Shown here piece after piece: positions 26,784-35,051 of a stretch of 35,268 bases of DNA. The notes under the pieces are model-generated. The model worked only from the letters and a program-made list of their open reading frames with translations. It did no database searches and had not been told where the DNA came from. Position 1 is the first letter of the stretch. The number at the start of each line of letters is the position of its first letter. The DNA comes from Rhodopila sp. (lineage in GTDB: Bacteria; Pseudomonadota; Alphaproteobacteria; Acetobacterales; Acetobacteraceae): contig JARLIN010000315.1 in NCBI GenBank assembly GCA_031291715.1, forward strand, positions 1 through 35,268, read 5' to 3'. Made by a program: the position numbers and the translations under genes.

Positions 26784-26813
26784 TTGCTTATTTCAGAAAG
26801 GTTGCACTAGCCT
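26784..26813 (+). promoter_or_regulatory. Weak candidate sigma-70 promoter for the ABC importer operon
   Basis: TTGCTT (26784-26789) and TAGCCT (26808-26813) with 18-base spacing lie in the 165-base gap before the first binding-protein gene. The match to consensus is poor. The region is more AT-rich than its surroundings, which is the main support. Confidence 0.25.
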
Positions 26814-26888
26814 ACACATAACACGGCCCGGATCGGCGTCCGTGAAAAACAGGCCCCGCAACAGGTGCCGCATAATACAGGAGGTTAC

Positions 26889-28235
26889 ATGAGGACTCAG
26901 TCAAGAAGAGTATCCCGCCGGCAAGCCTTGAAATTCGCCGCGGCTTCGGCAGCGCTTCCGCTGGTGCACATCCGAACGGGACGGGCCGCGGGCAAGCTCT
27001 CGATCGGTTTCTGGGATCACTGGGTCCCGGAAGGCAACGAGGTCATGAAGCAGCAATGCGCTGCATTCGGTGCGGCGCACCAGGTTGAGGTGCAGCCCGA
27101 CTTCATCACATCGGTCGGGATGAAAAACATCCTGACGATTGCGGCCGAGGCCCAGGCGAAGACAGGACATGACATTCAGCAATTTCCGGGATGGGAAGTG
27201 CAGAACCACGCCGACCAGCTGGAACCGGTTGACGACGTGATGAAGCGGCTGGCCGACAAATTCGGTCCCGTCGCCGCGGCAAGCCAATACCTTTTCAATA
27301 TCAAGGGCCACTGGCTGGCGATCCCGTGCAGCGCCGGCAACCAGAACAAAGGCCCGTGTGGCCGGATCTCCGTCCTGAAGGAAGTCGCCGGGCTGGACGT
27401 CGTGAAGATGTATCCGCCCTCCGCCGACGCTACGCCAGAGGCGGACAAATGGACCTACGATGCGATGCTCAAGGCCGCCGAGGCCTGCAAGAAGGCCAAC
27501 ATGACCTTCGGCATCGGGCTGGGCACCACCCCGGATTCGGTTGACACCGCCGGATCGATGTTCGCGGCCTTTGGGGCCGAGGTCATCACCGCCAAAGGCG
27601 AGGTGAATGTCCGCTCCGACAACGTCCGCCAGGTGCTGGAATACGCACAGCAACTGGTCAAGCACCTGCCGGCGGACGCGGTCAGCTACGATGACGCGTC
27701 GAACAACCGGGCGCTGATTTCCGGCCAGAGCGCACTGATCTGGAACCCGCCATCGGCCTGGGCCGTCGCGCGGCGCGACGCACCGAAGGTCGCGGCGGAT
27801 TGCTGGACCTTCCCGGCACCGAAGGGTCCGAAGGGCCGGTTCCTGCCGCTGGGCGCGTTCTCCTGGGGAATCTGGAACTTCAGCACGAACAAGACCGCGG
27901 CCAAAGAACTGATCGAGTTCCTGTCGCAGCGGGAGAATGTCGAGGCAAGGTGCAAGGTGACCCTGGGCTATGACGTCCCGCCCTTTGCCAGCATGACCGA
28001 CTTCAAGATCTGGGACGAGGTCGAACCACCGAAAGGTACCGTTTACCACTACCCGATCCGCAAGTCTCACCATCAGGAGAACTGGATCGCCGTGGCCCCG
28101 GCGCCGCCGGAGATCGCGGTGCAGGTGTACAATCGTGGCACCTTGCCGACGATGCTGGCCAAGTTGCAAAGCGGACAGTCGATCAAGGACGTGCAGGATT
28201 GGGCGCAAGACGAGCTGGAAGGCTTCGTCCGTTAG
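26889..28235 (+). CDS. ABC transporter substrate-binding protein, paralogue 1 (family 1, UgpB/MalE-like)
   Basis: A periplasmic solute-binding protein of 448 residues, with a Tat-type signal (SRRQALKFAAASAALPLVHIRTGRAAG). The mature protein begins near KLSIGFWDHWVP. It shares a near-invariant block, SYDDASNNRALISGQSALIWNPPSAWAVARRDAP, with the two paralogues downstream. The ATG at 26889 has AGGAGG seven bases upstream, better than the ORF-track start 24 bases earlier. By overall sequence it is closer to paralogue 3 than to 2 (e.g. WEVQN, GPCGRISVLKE). The family mostly binds sugars, polyols or glycerol phosphates; the ligand is not predictable here. Confidence 0.92.
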   Translation: MRTQSRRVSRRQALKFAAASAALPLVHIRTGRAAGKLSIGFWDHWVPEGNEVMKQQCAAFGAAHQVEVQPDFITSVGMKNILTIAAEAQAKTGHDIQQFPGWEVQNHADQLEPVDDVMKRLADKFGPVAAASQYLFNIKGHWLAIPCSAGNQNKGPCGRISVLKEVAGLDVVKMYPPSADATPEADKWTYDAMLKAAEACKKANMTFGIGLGTTPDSVDTAGSMFAAFGAEVITAKGEVNVRSDNVRQVLEYAQQLVKHLPADAVSYDDASNNRALISGQSALIWNPPSAWAVARRDAPKVAADCWTFPAPKGPKGRFLPLGAFSWGIWNFSTNKTAAKELIEFLSQRENVEARCKVTLGYDVPPFASMTDFKIWDEVEPPKGTVYHYPIRKSHHQENWIAVAPAPPEIAVQVYNRGTLPTMLAKLQSGQSIKDVQDWAQDELEGFVR

Positions 28236-28555
28236 TTTACGCGTGATCGGCGCTTTCGCCCCTGTCGTGGCGCCGATCGAACGTTCTATAATTCGATCCG
28301 AGGCAAGGCCCGGCCCCCGCTGGCGCCCAGTTCGCCCTTGGATCGGGAAGGCGTCCGCCAGCGTCCTGATGTCTATCGGATAACTACCATCCCGATCGCA
28401 TGACCGGATCGTGATCCGGTCCCAATGGCTGGCTCCCGGACTTTGTCCGCGGGGCTTGCCGGCGTTTCTACAAGGCGGATCGCAACCGCCTGCTCAGCTA
28501 CAGGAGAAACACGAACAAAATACGGCCTCTGGCCGCACAGGGAGATATAAACGCC
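28236..28555 (+). other. 320-base intergenic region with two hairpins between binding-protein genes
   Basis: No gene. Just past the paralogue 1 stop, GATCGGCGC (28245-28253) and GCGCCGATC (28270-28278) form a 9-bp stem. At 28402-28421, GACCGGATC-GT-GATCCGGTC is a near-perfect palindrome. Neither is followed by a T-run, so mRNA processing or 3' protection is more likely than complete termination. A ribosome site (AGGGAG) precedes paralogue 2. Confidence 0.5.
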
Positions 28556-29902
28556 ATGATCCGCTCAAACGGACTGTCACGCCGCGGCGCCTTGAAGCTC
28601 GGGGCGGCGGCCGGCGCGCTACCGCTGGTGCATATCCGTACCGCCGGCGCCGCCGGCAAAGTAAATATCGGCTTCTGGGATCACTGGGTGCCTGGAGGCA
28701 ACGAGATCATGCAAAAGCAGGTCGATGCCTGGGCCGCACAGAACAAGGTCGAGGTTCAGGCCGACTTCATCACCGGCAACGGCAACAAACTCAGTATGAC
28801 CGGTGCGGCCGAAGCGCAGGCGAAGGCAGGCCATGACGCGCTGACCTTCTTCAACTGGGACGTGCATAACTATGCCGATGCGCTTGAGCCAATCGACGAT
28901 GTGATGGCCCGTCTGGTGGCCGCCAACGGCGAGGTGACGCAAACCTGCGCGTATCTGGCGAAAGTCAAAAACAAGTGGGTCGCGGTACCGACCAGCAGTG
29001 GAACCCAGACCAAGCCACCCTGCGCCCGGATCAGTTGGTTCAAGACGCAAGGCCTCGACGTTCAGGCGATGTATCCAGCCCATCCCGGCAAGACGGATTT
29101 ACAGGATAGCTGGACCTGGGACGCATTCCTCAAATATGCCGAGGCCGCCAAGAAGAGCGGCATGACCTTTGGGCTGGGATTGGGCGGCAACAACAATACC
29201 GACGCCATCGACACGCACGGCGCCCTGTTCCGGGCCTTCGGCGCCACATTGATCGACAGCGAAGGCGCCATCCAGCTGAAATCGGATGCGGTGCACCAGG
29301 TGCTGGAGTACGCCCAGCGTCTGGTGAAATTCTACCCGGACGACGCGGTCAGCTACGATGATGCCTCGAACAACAGAGCCCTGATTTCGGGTAAGTCGGC
29401 GCTGATTTTCAACCCGCCCTCGGCCTGGGCCGTTGCAAAGCGGGATGCCCCCGCGGTGGCAGCGGACTGCTGGACCTTCCCCGCCCCGAAGGGGCCGAAG
29501 GGCCGGTTCGTTCCGACGCTCAGCTTTTTCTGGGGCGTTTACAGCTTCAGCAATAACAAGAGCGCCGCCAAGGAACTGATTGAATATCTGATGCAACGCC
29601 CGCAGGTAGAGGCCCGCTGCAACGCGACCGACGGCTACGACATCCCGCCGTATGCGAAGATGATTGATTTCAAGATTTGGGAGGAAGTCGAGCCGCCGAA
29701 GGGAACGGTTTATAATTACCCGATCCGGCCGTGGTCCGACGAGCAGCCGAGCCTTACTGCGTCCGAGGCCACGCCGGACGTGGCGGTGCAAATCTACAAT
29801 CGGGCGATCCATAACCAGATGCTCGCGCGCCTGAAAGACGGCCAGACGATCCCGCAGGTCATCGCGTGGGCGCAAGATGAGATTGGGGGCTTCCTTCGAT
29901 AG
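28556..29902 (+). CDS. ABC transporter substrate-binding protein, paralogue 2
   Basis: 448 residues, the same length as paralogue 1. Tat-type signal LSRRGALKLGAAAGALPLVHIRTAGAAG, mature start near KVNIGFWDHWVPGGNE. It is the most divergent of the three in the first half (FFNWDVHNYADALEPIDDV, TKPPCARISWFKTQGLDVQAMYPAHPG). It keeps the common core SYDDASNNRALISGKSALIFNPPSAWAVAKRDAP and the C-terminal motif PKGTVYNYPIRPW. Divergence in the probable ligand-facing half with a conserved core suggests a different but related ligand. It has no permease genes of its own, so it presumably uses the shared ones downstream. Confidence 0.92.
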   Translation: MIRSNGLSRRGALKLGAAAGALPLVHIRTAGAAGKVNIGFWDHWVPGGNEIMQKQVDAWAAQNKVEVQADFITGNGNKLSMTGAAEAQAKAGHDALTFFNWDVHNYADALEPIDDVMARLVAANGEVTQTCAYLAKVKNKWVAVPTSSGTQTKPPCARISWFKTQGLDVQAMYPAHPGKTDLQDSWTWDAFLKYAEAAKKSGMTFGLGLGGNNNTDAIDTHGALFRAFGATLIDSEGAIQLKSDAVHQVLEYAQRLVKFYPDDAVSYDDASNNRALISGKSALIFNPPSAWAVAKRDAPAVAADCWTFPAPKGPKGRFVPTLSFFWGVYSFSNNKSAAKELIEYLMQRPQVEARCNATDGYDIPPYAKMIDFKIWEEVEPPKGTVYNYPIRPWSDEQPSLTASEATPDVAVQIYNRAIHNQMLARLKDGQTIPQVIAWAQDEIGGFLR

Positions 29903-30358
29903 CAGCGGCCCTATCGGATCGGCCGGTCGGAACGGCCGATCCGACGCTTATCGCCGCCGCTTCTCGTGAACGGTCCCGTTGGATACCATATGACGGAAAA
30001 GATCGGGCCGAGGCGGAAGCGGCGTTGCGCGCCGTCACGGCAAAGGTTAGCGTGAACATCTTGGAACAGAGTATCAGGCCGACAGCCGACCTGGTGCATT
30101 GACGGGACGCCTGAGCCGCTCAAAAGGGCAGGCCAATATAGAAACGCGGTGGCATAAGCCCCCGCGACTGGGAGATATGTTCATGGGTGCGCGTTCGCGT
30201 CACAGTGACATCACATCGGAACGGTGGGGCGCGCCCTTTGCCGGCAGATACTCCTCCCGCGCACACGGACGAATGTCCATACGTAAACCGCTTGGGGCGG
30301 CGGCATAAGCCTGAGAACAAGCAGCCTCAAACCAACGAATATTCAGGAAGGATGCGAC
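29903..30358 (+). other. 456-base intergenic region before the third binding-protein gene
   Basis: No credible gene; small ORFs here lack ribosome sites and coding character. The one clear structure is the 12-bp hairpin at 29914-29944. GGCATAAGCC occurs twice (near 30150 and 30301). The gap is long enough to hold a separate promoter for paralogue 3 and the transporter genes, but I could not identify boxes. Confidence 0.45.
29914..29944 (+). terminator. 12-bp hairpin after paralogue 2
   Basis: TCGGATCGGCCG (29914-29925), loop GTCGGAA, and CGGCCGATCCGA (29933-29944) form a perfect stem, 11 bases past the stop. It lacks a T-run; partial termination or protection of the 3' end is likely. Confidence 0.5.
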
Positions 30359-31726
30359 GTGACCACGGCTAAGACGACGAACAGGAAAACGACCGGCAAG
30401 ATGACCCGCCGCAGCGCGCTTAAGCTCGCTGCCGCCTCGGCCGCGCTGCCGCTGGTGCACATCCGCTCCGGCCGAGCGGCAGGGAAGCTTTCGATGGCTT
30501 TTTGGGACCACTGGGTGCCTTCGGGCAACGCGGTGATGCAGAAGCAGGTCGATGCGTGGGCGGCCAAGAACCAGGTCGAGGTTCAGGTCGACTTCATCAC
30601 CTCTGTCGGCCAGAAGAACATCCTTACGATCGCGGCCGAGGCTCAGGCCAAGACCGGCCACGACATGCAGGCTTTCCCAACCTGGGAAGTGCAAAACAAC
30701 GCCGAGTTGCTGGAACCGATCGACGACGTGATGAAGCGCCTGACCGACAAGTACGGCCCGGTGAACGCGGTTTGCGACTATCTGGCGAAGGTCAAGGGTC
30801 ACTGGATGGCCGTGCCCACAAGTTCCGGCACGCAGTACAAGGGCCCGTGCGGCCGCATCAGCGTCCTGAAGGAAAAAGCCGGCCTGGATGTTGTCTCGAT
30901 GTATCCGGCGAAGCCAGGGCACACCGCGGCGTCCGATGCCTGGACCTGGGATGCGCATTACACGGCAGCGGAAGCATGTGCGAAAGCCGGCATGCCGTTT
31001 GCCATCGGGCTGGGCCAGACCACGGACTCGGTGGACACCGCCGGCGCGCTGTTCCGGGCTTATGGTGCCGAACTGGTGGACAAGGATGGCAACATCACCG
31101 TCAAGTCCGACAAGGTCCGGGCCGTGTTGGAACACGGTCAGAAACTGGTGAAGGTGCTGCCGGCCGATGCCGTCAGCTATGACGATGCGTCCAACAACCG
31201 AGCCCTGATCTCGGGGCAGAGCGCGCTGGTCTGGAACCCGCCCTCCGCCTGGGCCGTAGCCAAGCGCGATGCACCGAAGGTGGCGGAAGATTGTTGGACG
31301 TTCTCGGCCCCGTCCGGACCGGAAGGACGTTTTCTGCCCTATCTTCCCTATTTCTGGGGGGTCTGGTCGTTCAGCAAGAACAAGACAGCAGCAAAAGAGC
31401 TAATCGAGGCTCTGCTGCAGCGCGAACCCGTCGAGGCACGCTGCACGGAGGTTCTCGGCTACGACGTGCCGCCGTTCGACTCGATGCTCGATTTCAAGGT
31501 CTGGGAAGATGTCGGGCCGCCGAAGGGTACCGTCTATAATTACCCGATCCGGCCGTTCCACAACGCGAAGGCGCATATCGCGGCGCTGCCCGCGCCGCCG
31601 GACATCGCGGTCCAGATCTACAATCGCGGCACTATGCCTACCATGTTGGCAAAACTGAAAAGCGGCCAGTCGATCGATCAGGTCATCGCCTGGGCTAACG
31701 ACGAATTGGAAGGCTTCGCCCGCTGA
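30359..31726 (+). CDS. ABC transporter substrate-binding protein, paralogue 3
   Basis: 455 residues from a GTG start with AGGAAGGA upstream. The Tat-type signal (MTRRSALKLAAASAALPLVHIRSGRAAG) is preceded by a Lys/Thr-rich extension, so an internal ATG at MTRRSALK is an alternative start. The mature start KLSMAFWDHWVPSGN and the segments FPTWEVQNNAELLEPIDDVMKRL and YKGPCGRISVLKE make it closest to paralogue 1. The shared core is SYDDASNNRALISGQSALVWNPPSAWAVAKRDAP. It is directly followed by the permease genes, the usual position for the cognate binding protein. Confidence 0.93.
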   Translation: MTTAKTTNRKTTGKMTRRSALKLAAASAALPLVHIRSGRAAGKLSMAFWDHWVPSGNAVMQKQVDAWAAKNQVEVQVDFITSVGQKNILTIAAEAQAKTGHDMQAFPTWEVQNNAELLEPIDDVMKRLTDKYGPVNAVCDYLAKVKGHWMAVPTSSGTQYKGPCGRISVLKEKAGLDVVSMYPAKPGHTAASDAWTWDAHYTAAEACAKAGMPFAIGLGQTTDSVDTAGALFRAYGAELVDKDGNITVKSDKVRAVLEHGQKLVKVLPADAVSYDDASNNRALISGQSALVWNPPSAWAVAKRDAPKVAEDCWTFSAPSGPEGRFLPYLPYFWGVWSFSKNKTAAKELIEALLQREPVEARCTEVLGYDVPPFDSMLDFKVWEDVGPPKGTVYNYPIRPFHNAKAHIAALPAPPDIAVQIYNRGTMPTMLAKLKSGQSIDQVIAWANDELEGFAR

Positions 31727-31734
31727 TCTGATCA

Positions 31735-31762
31735 AGCCGAGCCGGCAACGACCGGCTCGGCT
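31735..31762 (+). terminator. 11-bp hairpin between binding protein 3 and permease genes
   Basis: AGCCGAGCCGG, loop CAACGA, CCGGCTCGGCT: a perfect stem 8 bases past the stop and 29 bases before the permease start. Such intercistronic hairpins commonly stabilise upstream binding-protein mRNA and lower permease expression. There is no T-run. Confidence 0.5.
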
Positions 31763-31791
31763 GACCAGGATGGGCTTCGGGAGGTAAAAGA

Positions 31792-32739
31792 ATGGCAGAC
31801 GGCACAAGCATCCCGATCGGGGCTATCGCGCCTGGGAAAACCGCGGGGCGAAGGGGCACCATGCGGAAATTCGCCCAACGGCGATCAACCATCGGGTTCC
31901 TTCTTTGCCTTCCGCTGATCCTGCTTATCGCGGGGTTCGTGATCTATCCCGCGTTCTACGCGATCTATCTAAGCATGCTGAACAAGAAGATGACCGCTTT
32001 TGTCGGTCTGGGTAATTTCGCTTTCCTGCTCCAGCGTCACACATTCCAGCTCGTTATCTTCCAAAGTTGTCTGTTCGCCATCACGGCGGTGGTCCTCAAA
32101 GCCTTTATCGGCTTCATCCTCGCACATCTGATGCACAACATCCCGGGCAAGAACCAGCGTATCTGGCGCGGCTTGCTGCTGGTGCCGTGGGTGATCCCAC
32201 TGGCTCTGTCCACCCTGACCTGGTGGTGGATGTTCGACCCGTCCTACTCGGCGTTCAACTGGGTGCTCAACCAGTTCGGGCTCGCCAACGTACCGTGGCT
32301 TGGCGTCGGCTGGATCGCCCGGTTCTGCACGATTACCGTCAACGTGTGGTTCGGTACTCCATTCTTCATGATCATGTATCTGGCAGCGCTCAAGTCAGTG
32401 CCGGAGCAGCTGTACGAAGCGGCTTCCATCGACGGTGCCGGCACGATGCAGAAGCTGTTCTTCGTGACGCTGCCGATGATGCGCAACATCATCGCGATCA
32501 CCGTGCTGTTCAGCCTGATCGTGACGTTCGCCGATTTCGACATCGTCCGCATCCTCACGGCGGGCGGTCCGCAGGACATGACCCATGTGTTCGCGACCTA
32601 TGCCTTCCAGGTCGGCATCCAGTCCGGTGATATTCCGCTAGGCGCTTCCGTCAGCCTGTTCATGTTCCCGATCCTGGCATTCGCGGCGTTCTTCGTGCTG
32701 CGTGGCGTGACCCAGCGGACGAAGGAGATCGCGACATGA
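31792..32739 (+). CDS. Carbohydrate-type ABC transporter permease (MalF/UgpA-like)
   Basis: A 315-residue inner-membrane subunit with about six helices, starting FLLCLPLILLIAGFVIYPAFYAIYLSML. The EAA loop that contacts the ATPase is EAASIDGAGTMQKLFFVTLPMM, at about residues 205-226. The ATG at 31792 has GGGAGGT upstream. Its stop overlaps the second permease by four bases. It serves the importer formed with the neighbouring permease, ATPase and one or more of the three binding proteins. Confidence 0.94.
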   Translation: MADGTSIPIGAIAPGKTAGRRGTMRKFAQRRSTIGFLLCLPLILLIAGFVIYPAFYAIYLSMLNKKMTAFVGLGNFAFLLQRHTFQLVIFQSCLFAITAVVLKAFIGFILAHLMHNIPGKNQRIWRGLLLVPWVIPLALSTLTWWWMFDPSYSAFNWVLNQFGLANVPWLGVGWIARFCTITVNVWFGTPFFMIMYLAALKSVPEQLYEAASIDGAGTMQKLFFVTLPMMRNIIAITVLFSLIVTFADFDIVRILTAGGPQDMTHVFATYAFQVGIQSGDIPLGASVSLFMFPILAFAAFFVLRGVTQRTKEIAT

Positions 32740-33632
32740 GTGCCTCTGCAACCGCACGCCGCGTGGCTGTTGCCGCCGAGCGAAAGCACAGTCTGCATCG
32801 GCAACGGCTATGGGCGCTGTGGGGCAGCTACATCGCGCTGGGCGTGTTCGTCTTCATGTTCCTGGTGCCGCCCTTCTACACTTTGATAACCAGCCTGAAG
32901 TCGTCGGCCGAAATATCCGCGCAAACGGGTAGCCCGTGGCTGGTTCATCATCCGACGCTGGACAATTTCTGGTATCTCATCACCTACCCGAACTTTCAGA
33001 CGTACTATCTGAACTCGGTGCTGGTCACGATCCTGGTGGTCGCTGTTTCGATGGTGATATCCGTATTGGCCGCGTTCAGCCTGTCGCGCATGGGTTTCTG
33101 GGGCAGCCAAACCCTCTCGACCGGTGTGTTTCTGACGTATCTGATTCCCCCATCCCTGTTGTTCATCCCGTTGTTCCAGATCATCGGCGCGATCGGCCTG
33201 ATCAACAATTTCTGGTGCCTGGTGCTGCTGTATCCGACCCTGGCCGTGCCGTTCTGCACATGGATCATGATCGGCTATTTCAGCTCCATTCCCAAGGAAC
33301 TGGACGAGGCCGCGCTGATCGACGGCGCGGGATATCTGCAGATCCTGTGGAGGATCTTCATCCCCGTGGCGATGCCGGGGATCATCGCGGCGACGATATT
33401 CGCGTTCACTGTGTCCTGGGGCGCGTTCCTGTATCCGCTGGCGTATCTCTATACGTCGAACCAGATGGTGTTGACGGTCGGCATCATCTCCGACCTGATC
33501 CGCGGCGACGTGTTCCAGTGGGGCAAGATCATGGCCGCATGCCTGCTGGCATCGCTGCCGCCGATCGTCATCTATGCCTTCCTGATGGACTACTACGTGG
33601 CGGGCCTCACGGCCGGTGCCACAAAGGGCTGA
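32736..33632 (+). CDS. Carbohydrate-type ABC transporter permease (MalG/UgpE-like)
   Basis: 298 residues with about six membrane helices, starting with LWGSYIALGVFVFMFLVPPFYTLITSLK. The EAA loop is DEAALIDGAGYLQILWRIFIPVAMPGI, at about residues 190-216. The start ATG is in the ATGA overlap with the upstream permease. It forms the heterodimeric channel with that permease. Confidence 0.94.
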   Translation: MSASATARRVAVAAERKHSLHRQRLWALWGSYIALGVFVFMFLVPPFYTLITSLKSSAEISAQTGSPWLVHHPTLDNFWYLITYPNFQTYYLNSVLVTILVVAVSMVISVLAAFSLSRMGFWGSQTLSTGVFLTYLIPPSLLFIPLFQIIGAIGLINNFWCLVLLYPTLAVPFCTWIMIGYFSSIPKELDEAALIDGAGYLQILWRIFIPVAMPGIIAATIFAFTVSWGAFLYPLAYLYTSNQMVLTVGIISDLIRGDVFQWGKIMAACLLASLPPIVIYAFLMDYYVAGLTAGATKG

Positions 33633-33700
33633 ACTTAGGACAACGATAGATGGCCGGGTCGAACCCGGCCATGAACCCCAACCGAGGAAACGGAGCAACC

Positions 33701-34804
33701 ATGGCTGAAGTGTCCTGCCGCAAAGTCGTCAAGGAATATGACGCCGGCGTGCAAGCGGTAAAAGGGATCGACCTGGACATCGCCGACCATGAGTTTGTCG
33801 TGCTGGTCGGTCCGTCCGGCTGCGGCAAGTCAACCACCTTGCGCATGATCGCCGGGCTGGAGGAGATCACCACCGGGGAAATCTGGATTGACGGCGACGT
33901 GGTCAACGACGTCCCGCCGCGCGACCGCGACATCGCGATGGTCTTTCAGAACTATGCGCTGTATCCGCACATGAGCGTCTTCGACAACATGGCGTTCGGG
34001 CTGAAGCTGCGGAAATTTCCGAAGGACGAGATCAAGCGGCGGGTGGATGAGGCTGCACGCATCCTCGATATCGTGCCATTGCTCGACCGGAAACCTCGGG
34101 CGCTGTCCGGTGGTCAGCGGCAGCGCGTGGCGATGGGACGGGCGATCGTGCGGAACCCGAAGGTGTTCCTGTTCGATGAGCCACTATCGAACCTGGATGC
34201 CAAGTTGCGCGTGCAGATGCGGACAGAGATCAAGAAGGTTCACCAGACCGTTCGCACGACAACAGTCTATGTGACGCACGATCAGATCGAAGCCATGACA
34301 TTGGCCGACCGAGTCGTCGTGATGAACCACGGCGTCATCGAGCAGGTTGGAACGCCGAACGACCTGTATCACCATCCGGCAACCCGCTTTGTCGCCGGCT
34401 TTATCGGCTCCCCGGCCATGAATTTCCTGCCGTGCCGCGTGCAGGACGGCGTGAATGGCGGCGTGGCCATCCGGTTGACGGACAGCATCACCGTGCCGGT
34501 CCCGCCCGCCCGCGCCGAACGCTATGGCAAGTTCAAAGGCAAGGAGATGGTGCTGGGCCTCCGGCCGGAGCATCTTTTCGAATACCATGAACAGGGAAAG
34601 CCCAACTGGACCCGCATCGATCTCCCGGTTGACGTCGTGGAGCCGATGGGGATGGAGACGATGGTTCATTTCTTCGTCGATGGAGCCCCGGTCTGCGCCC
34701 GCGTCGATCCGGCCACGCATGCCGCTCCGGGCGAGATGCTGCCGCTGACGGCGGACCTGAACCAGATGCATCTGATGGAAGCTGACACCGGCAAGGTGGT
34801 GTGA
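33701..34804 (+). CDS. ABC transporter ATP-binding protein (MalK/UgpC-like)
   Basis: A 367-residue ATPase energising the importer. Walker A GPSGCGKST, Q-loop FQNYALYPHM, signature LSGGQRQRVAMGRAI, Walker B VFLFDEPLSNLDAK and switch His in YVTHDQIEAMT are all present. They are followed by a C-terminal TOBE-type regulatory domain (about 235-367). The ORF track starts at 33650; the ATG at 33701 has GAGGAAACGGAG upstream and gives the usual MAEVSCRKVVKEYD start. It is the last gene of the importer operon, with a strong hairpin 78 bases after the stop. Confidence 0.95.
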   Translation: MAEVSCRKVVKEYDAGVQAVKGIDLDIADHEFVVLVGPSGCGKSTTLRMIAGLEEITTGEIWIDGDVVNDVPPRDRDIAMVFQNYALYPHMSVFDNMAFGLKLRKFPKDEIKRRVDEAARILDIVPLLDRKPRALSGGQRQRVAMGRAIVRNPKVFLFDEPLSNLDAKLRVQMRTEIKKVHQTVRTTTVYVTHDQIEAMTLADRVVVMNHGVIEQVGTPNDLYHHPATRFVAGFIGSPAMNFLPCRVQDGVNGGVAIRLTDSITVPVPPARAERYGKFKGKEMVLGLRPEHLFEYHEQGKPNWTRIDLPVDVVEPMGMETMVHFFVDGAPVCARVDPATHAAPGEMLPLTADLNQMHLMEADTGKVV

Positions 34805-34882
34805 CCGGACATCACCTGGAGCATGATCGCGCTGGGCGGAACGTCCGGAGCGCGTGAATCGTGCGATCGAACAAAGAGTTAG

Positions 34883-34920
34883 ACCACCTTCAGGCTGTGC
34901 AGTCAGCCTGAAGGTGGTTT
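34883..34920 (+). terminator. Strong hairpin terminator after the ABC operon
   Basis: ACCACCTTCAGGCT (34883-34896), an eight-base loop, and AGCCTGAAGGTGGT (34905-34918), a perfect 14-bp stem followed by TT. Although the T-run is short, this is the best intrinsic-terminator candidate in the window. Confidence 0.75.
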
Positions 34921-34921
34921 C

Positions 34922-34974
34922 GTGTCCCGAATCTGAAGTTCGCCATGATGCGACGAACTTCGGGGGCAGGACAC
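34922..34974. repeat. 53-base imperfect palindrome, possible REP/MITE-like element
   Basis: GTGTCC ... GAAGTTCG (34935-34942) pairs with CGAACTTC (34954-34961) ... GGACAC. The outer six and inner eight base pairs are perfect and a loosely pairing stretch lies between them. It lies between the terminator and the Ldh_2 gene. It may be a dispersed repeat or the end of a mobile element; nothing here encodes a transposase. Confidence 0.4.
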
Positions 34975-34975
34975 T

Positions 34976-35051
34976 TGGTGCGGGCCTCCGCTCTTGTGTG
35001 TTGAGCGCTTCGGACGATAAACGGCACATCAGCGTCGAGAGGCCCGCACCA
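34976..35051 (+). promoter_or_regulatory. 13-bp perfect inverted repeat abutting the dehydrogenase start codon
   Basis: TGGTGCGGGCCTC (34976-34988) is the exact complement of GAGGCCCGCACCA (35039-35051); the last base is the A of the ATG. The arms are 50 bases apart. If transcribed, the stem would cover the ribosome-binding region; as DNA it could be a split operator. The start has no better ribosome site than the GAGAGG that overlaps the arm. Confidence 0.5.

Noticed and set aside
30099-30308. 69-residue ORF between binding proteins 2 and 3
   Set aside because: No ribosome site, no motif, atypical composition; treated as intergenic.
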